DNA from: Clostridium niameyense | GTDB lineage: Bacteria > Bacillota > Clostridia > Clostridiales > Clostridiaceae | Length of the DNA stretch: 64,000 nucleotides | Assembly (NCBI RefSeq): GCF_001243045.1 | Contig: NZ_LN849007.1 | Coordinates: forward strand, 2,260,989 to 2,324,988 | Direction: 5' to 3' | Shown here: piece by piece, positions 58,004-64,000 of the stretch | Position numbering within the stretch: the stretch's first letter is position 1 | Layout: the number at the start of each line of letters is the position of its first letter | Made by a program: the position numbers and the translations under genes | The notes under the pieces: generated by a model | Seen by the model: the letters and a program-made list of their open reading frames with translations, nothing else | Told to the model about the DNA's origin: nothing | Database searches by the model: none

Positions 58004-59272
58004 TCATTTTATTACATTATTTATAAATTCCTTGATATTTTGTAATTCCTTTTTTATATTCTCACTAGTATATATATTATTTTTATATTTTAATAACACT
58101 CTTTCCACCGCATTAAAATTTTCTGTATAGTTTATATTAGGAATTTGCTTTGATATACTACTAAACATCATCCAAATTCTCATATTTTCAAAATAATTAA
58201 CCTGTTTTCTAAAAACATCACATTCATAAGCTGGTATATATGATGGAAACAAACCATATTGCTTAAAACCTTCTTCTAGATTTCTTCTGCTTAAAGTTAT
58301 ATATTTAGCTAAACTTAAAGTTAAATTATCTTTATTAGTTTTAGATGACTTTATTAAAACTAAAGATGTCCCCCCTGTAGTTGCAGAATTCTTACCCCCT
58401 TGTTCAAAGGCTGGCATTTTTATTACTCCCCACTTTTTGCTACTGTTAGGATATTTATTTATTAAGTAATGGGCAAATTCACAATTACTTGGAATTGTGG
58501 CTATATTTTCATTATTGATAACATTTCTATAATCACCTTTATTATTAATAACAATATTAAAATTTCTTATAGACTTTAAAAGATTAATAGCTTTGTTTGA
58601 ATCTTCTTTATCTATAGTAACGTCATTGTCATAATTAAAATAATATGTCCCTAATTGATTTAATAATATCTTTAACATACTATTATCATCTAGATTAAAA
58701 GATATCATCTTTACGTTACTGTTACTTTTTTTATCCATCATCTTTCCAACTTCTATAAAATCATTCCAGGTTTTTATAGATTCTGGATCAATATTATATT
58801 TGTTGAATATATCTTTTCTATAATAAAGGGCTACAGGTTCTACATCATAAGGTATAGCTATATAATTTTCATTTATCTTTATTATATTTTTTTTATAGTG
58901 TATAAAATCTTTTATATAAGGTTTAATTTCACTATTTAAATTTAATATATCTTTATAGTACTTAGAAGCAAATTCGCTTAAATCACTATCTTTTAAACAT
59001 ATTATATTAGGATATTCTTTTTCATTATTACTTTTACCGAAATTATTTAATATATCTTCATAACTTTTTTTATAAAATTTCACTTCTACATTAGGATATC
59101 TTTTATTAAAATCTTTTACCGCAATATCCATAGATTGATTATATTTGGGTTCGCCCCATATAACTAATCTAGATTTAATGTAATTTTTTCTATTTGATCC
59201 TTTTTTACAAGCTATAAATACTATAGGTATAATTAAAATACAAATTATTAAAAGAATATTTCTCTTTTTCAT
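58004..59272 (-). CDS. Extracellular solute-binding lipoprotein (sugar ABC type), orphan
   Basis: A 422-residue type 1 solute-binding protein. The signal peptide ends at a lipobox with C22 (VFIAC), and the mature part starts SRLVIWGEPKYN, with the family segments IPYDVEPVALYYRKDIF and TTGGTSLVLIKSS. Such proteins deliver sugars or oligosaccharides to ABC permeases. No permease or ATPase gene is adjacent, so it must use a transporter encoded elsewhere or serve as a sensor. AGGAGG precedes the ATG. Confidence 0.85.
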   Translation of the reverse strand: MKKRNILLIICILIIPIVFIACKKGSNRKNYIKSRLVIWGEPKYNQSMDIAVKDFNKRYPNVEVKFYKKSYEDILNNFGKSNNEKEYPNIICLKDSDLSEFASKYYKDILNLNSEIKPYIKDFIHYKKNIIKINENYIAIPYDVEPVALYYRKDIFNKYNIDPESIKTWNDFIEVGKMMDKKSNSNVKMISFNLDDNSMLKILLNQLGTYYFNYDNDVTIDKEDSNKAINLLKSIRNFNIVINNKGDYRNVINNENIATIPSNCEFAHYLINKYPNSSKKWGVIKMPAFEQGGKNSATTGGTSLVLIKSSKTNKDNLTLSLAKYITLSRRNLEEGFKQYGLFPSYIPAYECDVFRKQVNYFENMRIWMMFSSISKQIPNINYTENFNAVERVLLKYKNNIYTSENIKKELQNIKEFINNVIK

Positions 59273-59334
59273 ATTAATTTAGTCCTCCTATTAAAGGGTG
59301 CAATTTATATTTTATTATATATTAAATATACCAT

Positions 59335-59366
59335 ATAAAAAAGTCCCCAACAAAGTGGGGACTTTA
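59335..59366 (-). terminator. Terminator after the radical SAM gene
   Basis: AAAGTCCCC pairs perfectly with GGGGACTTT, with A/T tracts on both sides. Confidence 0.85.
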
Positions 59367-59376
59367 AAATAAAAAT

Positions 59377-60759
59377 TTAACCTTTTGACATTTTATAATT
59401 GCCTGTTTCATTAAAATCCTCTTTCCAAGATTTCTCTGACCAAGGCTTAAAGTCTTCTGCTAATTTATCTAATTTATGTTGAAATTCCTTATTATGAAGC
59501 ATCATATGTGCGCCCTTATCTGTAGGCCTAATTCCAATTTTATCAGCTACTTCCCTAATAACATTAGGATTATCTATCATCATACATGGTCTTAATAGAT
59601 TATCATTATATGGCTGTCTATCTCTTAATTCTTTAAAGAAGGGTCCTTTAAATACATCTATTACTGATTTGCCTTTTAAATTATCTGTGGCAAAGTGAGC
59701 AAATATGCATGGCTCTACATCTTCTTTAGAATTTATATGACAATAAAACTTTCCTGCTATACATCCACCAACATATGGAGCATCATTAAAAAAATCTATA
59801 GCAAAATATGGCTTCGTACTTCTTATTTTTCTTACTCTTCTACCAAGTTCTATTCTTTGCTCTGGAGTAAGCATTAAATTAAAGTCAGGTTCCTCGCCTA
59901 CTGGCATAAATATGAAGTACCAACTCATTTTAGCTCCTTTTTCTATTAACATATTAATAAATTCATCTGATACTACAGTTTCCATATTATTTCTACCAGT
60001 AGCTGTGGATACACCAAATAGAACTCCCCTTTCTCTTAACAAATCCATACCGTTCATAACTTTTTTAAATACGCCTTTTCCTCTTCTTTCATCTGTTTCT
60101 TTTTCAAATCCTTCTAAGGAGAACATTGGTATTACATTTCCCAGTTTTTGTACTTTATCTGCTAACTTCTCATCAAATAAAGTTCCATTAGTAAAAGGCG
60201 TAAACATGCAATCATTATATTTTTCATATATATCTAGCATATATTTATTAAAAAATGGCTCTCCACCTAAAATTATAAAATAATATATGCCTATGTCCCT
60301 TGCCTCTTTTATTATTCTATCTACTTCTTCATAAGGTATGTCATCATCTTTACTGTAGTTCGCTGCATAACAGCCTGTGCATCTCAAATTACATCTCATT
60401 GAAGGACTAATAAGCATCACAAAAGGAGTCTTTATACCTTCATTTTCAAAAATCTTTTTTCTTTTTGGCATACCATACCACACAGCATTTGCAAAAAAGT
60501 TAGTAAAAAATTTTTCTAAACACTTAGGATTAGTTGATTTAAATAAATTTTGTACAAACTTATTAGTAGCTGGATTATTATGATACTCATCTTCTACAAC
60601 CTGAACTCTTTTTACATTCTCTTTATCCTTGCTTATAGTTTTCTTAATTAAATTAAAAAGTTTATCTATATTTTTGTCAGGATCTTTACTTAATAAACCT
60701 GCTGCACTTTTGACGAGTTTATCCTTAGCAGATTTTTCCAAAAGTTGTGTTACCTTCAT
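59377..60759 (-). CDS. Radical SAM protein of unknown substrate
   Basis: A 460-residue protein with CNLRCTGCYA (CxxxCxxC) at about residues 122-131 holding the SAM-binding 4Fe-4S cluster, and the GGEPFF motif downstream. Further cysteines in the C-terminal part (GGCIAGKFYCHIN, VEPCIFAHF, RPCMM) suggest an auxiliary cluster of SPASM/twitch type. An N-terminal helical region of about 110 residues precedes the barrel. It is transcribed alone from its own promoter, with no obvious precursor peptide beside it, so a small-molecule or protein substrate is as likely as a RiPP. Confidence 0.88.
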   Translation of the reverse strand: MKVTQLLEKSAKDKLVKSAAGLLSKDPDKNIDKLFNLIKKTISKDKENVKRVQVVEDEYHNNPATNKFVQNLFKSTNPKCLEKFFTNFFANAVWYGMPKRKKIFENEGIKTPFVMLISPSMRCNLRCTGCYAANYSKDDDIPYEEVDRIIKEARDIGIYYFIILGGEPFFNKYMLDIYEKYNDCMFTPFTNGTLFDEKLADKVQKLGNVIPMFSLEGFEKETDERRGKGVFKKVMNGMDLLRERGVLFGVSTATGRNNMETVVSDEFINMLIEKGAKMSWYFIFMPVGEEPDFNLMLTPEQRIELGRRVRKIRSTKPYFAIDFFNDAPYVGGCIAGKFYCHINSKEDVEPCIFAHFATDNLKGKSVIDVFKGPFFKELRDRQPYNDNLLRPCMMIDNPNVIREVADKIGIRPTDKGAHMMLHNKEFQHKLDKLAEDFKPWSEKSWKEDFNETGNYKMSKG

Positions 60760-60817
60760 TTAATATTCCTCCTGTTTAAAAAAGATTATTATTCCTAACT
60801 CCGTAAACCTTATTTCC

Positions 60818-60845
60818 ATTATATTCCTAAGTGACCAAATGTCAA
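60818..60845 (-). promoter_or_regulatory. Promoter of the radical SAM gene
   Basis: Minus-strand TTGACA (60845-60840), 16 bp, then TATAAT (60823-60818), giving a leader of about 50 nt. Confidence 0.78.
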
Positions 60846-61122
60846 TATATTCATATAATCATTTACAAAGTATTAATAAAATGTTATATATTAACATTAT
60901 TCCCAATACCCTATTAAATATATATATTTAATTAAAAAAATATTATGATAATTTTTATATACTTATAAGGTATATATTACGCCATATACCCTTATAATTG
61001 TAAATAAAAAAGTACTATACATTAAAATAACTAAATATAATTAATAAAATATTTATTATTAATCATATGAGATAATTAACACATAGTACTCTTATTAAAA
61101 ACATTTTATTAAATTGTTTATA
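60846..61122. other. AT-rich intergenic region downstream of larB
   Basis: No gene is seen. It holds two inverted repeats readable as terminators of the lar operon. On the minus strand AGTACTATGTGTTAA...TTAATGTATAGTACT (61090-61011, long loop) is followed by T6. A second hairpin, ATAAGGGTATAT...ATATATACCTTAT, lies at 60997-60963. Confidence 0.55.
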
Positions 61123-61869
61123 CTAAAGTTTATTTATCATGCTTGCCAGATATCCTGCTCCGAATCCATTATCTATATTTACCACACTTACTCCACTTGC
61201 ACAGCTATTTAACATAGATAAAAGTGCAGATAATCCCTGAAAGTTTGCACCATATCCTATACTAGTTGGAACTGCTATAACAGGTTTATCAACAAGACCT
61301 CCTACTACACTTGCTAATGCTCCTTCCATACCTGCTACAACTACAATAGCCTTTGCTCCTCTTATAAGATCTATCTTATCAAATAATCTATGTATACCTG
61401 CTACTCCTACATCATATATTCTCTCTACCTTATTCCCGAATATTTCTGCAGTTACTGCTGCCTCCTCTGAAACTGGTATATCAGAAGTTCCCGCTGTAAC
61501 CACAGCAATATACGATTTAGAGCTTTTACTTTCCCTCTTTTTTACAATTATAGTTCTTGCAAGTTCATTATATTCCGCAAATGGGCATACTTCTTTTACC
61601 GCTTCATAATCTTCTTTAGATGCCCTTGTACCAAGAATATTACTATCCTTTTTCATCATAAACTCTACAATACCTTTTATTTGATCTGAAGTTTTACCAG
61701 CACAATATATTACTTCAGGGAATCCAACTCTCATCTCTCTATGGTTATCTATTTTAGCATATCCTAAATCCTTAAAGGGTAAATCTTCTAATACCTTCGT
61801 ACCTTCATCTATAGATATTTTTTGGTCTCTTACATTCTGCAATAAAACTTTAATATCTTTTGTATTCAC
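61123..61869 (-). CDS. larB: Nickel pincer cofactor biosynthesis protein LarB
   Basis: A 248-residue PurE-like protein. LarB carboxylates and hydrolyses nicotinic acid adenine dinucleotide to start the nickel-pincer nucleotide (NPN) pathway. Segments DNHREMRVGFPEVIYCAGKT and the C-terminal NSCASGVSVVNIDNGFGAGY (with the catalytic-type cysteine) are diagnostic. The frame extends into larE, but a GTG at 61869 follows GGGGTGG by four bases and gives the usual N-terminus, so it is preferred. It is the last gene of larC-larE-larB. Confidence 0.92.
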   Translation of the reverse strand: MNTKDIKVLLQNVRDQKISIDEGTKVLEDLPFKDLGYAKIDNHREMRVGFPEVIYCAGKTSDQIKGIVEFMMKKDSNILGTRASKEDYEAVKEVCPFAEYNELARTIIVKKRESKSSKSYIAVVTAGTSDIPVSEEAAVTAEIFGNKVERIYDVGVAGIHRLFDKIDLIRGAKAIVVVAGMEGALASVVGGLVDKPVIAVPTSIGYGANFQGLSALLSMLNSCASGVSVVNIDNGFGAGYLASMINKL

Positions 61870-61891
61870 TATACCACCCCATAATAAGTTT

Positions 61892-62689
61892 CTATTTATT
61901 AGTTCTTCCTTCATTTAAGCTTCCCATCTTATAACCTTCTAGATCCAAAGTAACATACTTAAATCCTAATCTTTTTAATTCTATAGATATATTATCTAAT
62001 ATATTACCATCAATTAACTTTTCTCGATCATTTTTTTGCACTTCAATTCTAGCTAAATCTCCATGACTTCTTACTCTAACTCCTTTAAATCCTAAATTCA
62101 TTAAATACAACTCTGATTTCTCAACCCTATTTAAGTCATTTTCATCTATATTTTGATTATAAGGTATTCTAGATAAAAGACATGCATAAGCTGGTTTATT
62201 CCAAGTTTTTAGCCCTAATTCCTTAGAAAAAGCTCTAACTTCTTCTTTAGTTATGGAATTTTCCAAAAATGGACTTTTTATCTCTAATTCTCTTAAAGCT
62301 TTTAATCCTGGTCTGTAATCTTTTATATCATCTGCATTAGTACCATCTACTACATATTCAACTCCATTTTCTTTTGCTAATAATTTTATTTTATTAAATA
62401 TAGCTTTTTTACATAAATAACATCTATTTTCTGGATTAGATCTTATTTCCTCCAAAATAGGTACTTCTATAAAAAAGCTTTTTATACCCATTTCTTTCAC
62501 AAGTTCTTTGGCTTCTTCTATCTCCCATTTAGGCACATATGGTGAAGCAACGGTTACAGCTATAGCATTATCACCCAAAGCTTCCTTACAAGCTTTTAAA
62601 AGTAATGTACTATCCACTCCCCCCGAAAAAGCTACGGCTACACTTTTTAAGTTTTTTAAATAGGTAATAAGCTCTTTATACTTATTCAT
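61892..62689 (-). CDS. larE: LarE pyridinium-3,5-dicarboxylate sulfur transferase
   Basis: A 265-residue PP-loop enzyme with SGGVDS at residues 22-27. It inserts the two sulfur atoms of NPN. It has C90 and C93 (CYLC) and C170 (ACLLSR). Three such cysteines mark the 4Fe-4S-dependent LarE type, as opposed to the Lactiplantibacillus type, which sacrifices a single cysteine's sulfur. It lies 15 bp after larC and 22 bp before larB. Confidence 0.94.
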   Translation of the reverse strand: MNKYKELITYLKNLKSVAVAFSGGVDSTLLLKACKEALGDNAIAVTVASPYVPKWEIEEAKELVKEMGIKSFFIEVPILEEIRSNPENRCYLCKKAIFNKIKLLAKENGVEYVVDGTNADDIKDYRPGLKALRELEIKSPFLENSITKEEVRAFSKELGLKTWNKPAYACLLSRIPYNQNIDENDLNRVEKSELYLMNLGFKGVRVRSHGDLARIEVQKNDREKLIDGNILDNISIELKRLGFKYVTLDLEGYKMGSLNEGRTNK

Positions 62690-62704
62690 TGAAATACCTC
62701 TCTT

Positions 62705-64000
62705 TTATTTTAAATTTTTATAAACTTCCTTATATACTTCCCTTATAGGAACTTTGTTTTCTAAAGATATTTTTTTACAATCTTCATATTCTGGTTTTCG
62801 CTTTATTATCTCTCCTTTATAATAGGAATTTTTTATATCTATCTTACCATACTTAGTCTCTAGCTTTTCTATCTCTCTATTAAGCATTACTTTTTCTACT
62901 TTATATTTTCTTATTCCTAATGTAGTAGTTTCTTTTAATATTATCTCCTCTATTTTATCTACAAATTTCACATTTGTTAAAACACTTAGCTTAACTGCAG
63001 GTCTGGTCTTCTTCATAATTATAGGAGTAAAGTAAACATCAGATGCTCCCACATCAAATAATTTATCCATAACATATTCATAAAATTCAGGATTCATATC
63101 ATCTATATTACATTCCATTATAATAGAGGTATTTTCCTTTTCCATTATAATATCCTCTGCTAAAAATACCCTTAATGCATTGGGAATATCTCCTTCATCT
63201 TTACCACCTATTCCATATCCTGTCTTTATAATTTTAAAATCTTTATCATTTGTAAACTTATTTACAATAGATTTTATTATAGCAGCTCCTGTTGGAGTTG
63301 TAGCCTCAAAGGGTACATTACCTGATGTAACTGGAACATCTTTTAATATTTCTGTAGTTGCAGGTGCTGGTACTGGTAAAGTTCCATGTGCACACTTTAC
63401 AAAACCTGATCCTACTTCCACTTTGGAACACATAATTTTATCTACTTTTAAGTAATCTAAACATATAGCTGCACCTACTATATCTACTATAGAATCTGTG
63501 GCTCCTACTTCGTGGAAATGAACCTCTTCTAAAGATTTATTATGTACCTTAGATTCAGCCTCGGCTACCTTTAAAAATATATCTTTACTTATTCTTTTAA
63601 TATTATCATTCAATATACTATTATCTATAATTTTATTTATATCATTTAAATTTCTATGCTGATGATTATGACTATGTTGGTGATCATGTTCATGTTCTCC
63701 ATGACTATGATGATCATGACAATTCTCGTTCTTATGACTATGATCATGTTGGTTTTCTTCATGACAATGTTCGTGATTATGCTCATAGTTATGTTCATGA
63801 CTATGAGTTAAGATTACATCTGCCTTTATACCTGATATTCCTTTTCTTTCATCTTCGTTTACTTTAATCTTAAATTCATTATTGATATTTAACTTTGATA
63901 ATTCTTTAATTAAATAATCCTCACTTACTCCTAAACTTATTAACGCTCCTAAATTCATATCTCCACTTATTCCAGAAAAACAATCATAATACAATATCTT
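62705..64000 (-). CDS. larC: LarC nickel insertase, truncated by window edge
   Basis: About 431 residues are visible. The in-frame codons at the edge read KILYYDCFSGISGDMN, and LarC normally begins MKILYYDC, so probably only the start codon is missing. LarC puts nickel into the pincer nucleotide using CTP. A histidine-rich insert (about residues 68-118, many HxH and HEH units) is the expected metal-binding region. Unlike Lactiplantibacillus larC, which needs a programmed frameshift, this is one continuous frame. Confidence 0.94.
   Translation of the reverse strand, partial: KILYYDCFSGISGDMNLGALISLGVSEDYLIKELSKLNINNEFKIKVNEDERKGISGIKADVILTHSHEHNYEHNHEHCHEENQHDHSHKNENCHDHHSHGEHEHDHQHSHNHQHRNLNDINKIIDNSILNDNIKRISKDIFLKVAEAESKVHNKSLEEVHFHEVGATDSIVDIVGAAICLDYLKVDKIMCSKVEVGSGFVKCAHGTLPVPAPATTEILKDVPVTSGNVPFEATTPTGAAIIKSIVNKFTNDKDFKIIKTGYGIGGKDEGDIPNALRVFLAEDIIMEKENTSIIMECNIDDMNPEFYEYVMDKLFDVGASDVYFTPIIMKKTRPAVKLSVLTNVKFVDKIEEIILKETTTLGIRKYKVEKVMLNREIEKLETKYGKIDIKNSYYKGEIIKRKPEYEDCKKISLENKVPIREVYKEVYKNLK
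63655..63812. repeat. Imperfect short tandem repeats encoding the LarC histidine-rich region
   Basis: Repeated ATGATCATGT- and ATGACTATG-like units (plus strand) encode runs of His with Glu, Asp and Asn. Length variation between strains is expected. Confidence 0.75.

Overview
The window is low-GC DNA from an anaerobic spore-forming Firmicute, almost certainly Clostridium sensu stricto. Gene order and protein character fit the Clostridium botulinum group I / C. sporogenes lineage, but the species was inferred by eye and not searched. Most genes lie on the minus strand. No insertion sequence, prophage or CRISPR array was found; this is core chromosome with a sporulation-rich right half.

Layout. 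(1) 1-7.4 kb: helicase recD2, metK under a complete SAM-I riboswitch, a five-gene tRNA cluster containing a 166-bp direct duplication (Thr-Tyr-Val-Thr-Tyr in transcription order), a TtcA-type tRNA thiolase, yyaC, mbl and spoIIID. (2) 7.4-18.4 kb: spoIIQ, spoIID, ywmB-murA and the complete nine-gene F-type ATP synthase operon atpIBEFHAGDC. (3) 18.8-29.4 kb: envelope sugar genes (UDP-GlcNAc 2-epimerase, TagO-type transferase), a dCMP deaminase, and a long co-directional run tdk - DUF1385 - prmC - prfA - membrane protein - ZIP transporter - sua5 - ywlE - rpiB - upp. Much of this order is shared with Bacillus. (4) 29.5-38.7 kb: rpmE and rho (convergent, with interlocked terminators), pyrG, a DUF1934 gene, a PP-loop enzyme, ypeB and a UgtP-type glycolipid glycosyltransferase. 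(5) 38.7-57.9 kb: a sporulation and germination district holding spoIIR, a three-gene GerA-family germinant receptor with a small two-helix protein gene in front, ispE, cyanophycin genes cphB-cphA, a SipL-like DUF3794/LysM protein, veg, yabG, and a cluster of four CotS-family genes with two divergent GT4 glycosyltransferases. (6) 57.9-64 kb: an orphan solute-binding lipoprotein, a solitary radical SAM protein, and larC-larE-larB for the nickel-pincer nucleotide cofactor. larC runs off the right edge.

How they work together. The sporulation genes span the developmental programme: SpoIIR (forespore-to-mother-cell signal), SpoIID and SpoIIQ (engulfment and feeding channel), SpoIIID (mother-cell regulator), SipL, YabG and CotS (coat assembly), and YpeB with the Ger receptor (germination). 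Cyanophycin synthesis and breakdown sit in the same district.

Most interesting points. Two intergenic transcription units look like undescribed small RNAs: 57850-57946 on the minus strand, with a cre-like box over the -35, and 33763-33866 on the plus strand. One CotS-family protein has lost its N-lobe and its catalytic residues and looks like a pseudokinase scaffold. A small two-helix D-type protein gene precedes the germinant receptor. SpoIIQ lacks the first zinc-ligand histidine. Many start sites were moved downstream of the longest reading frame because of ribosome-binding-site position; each case is noted.
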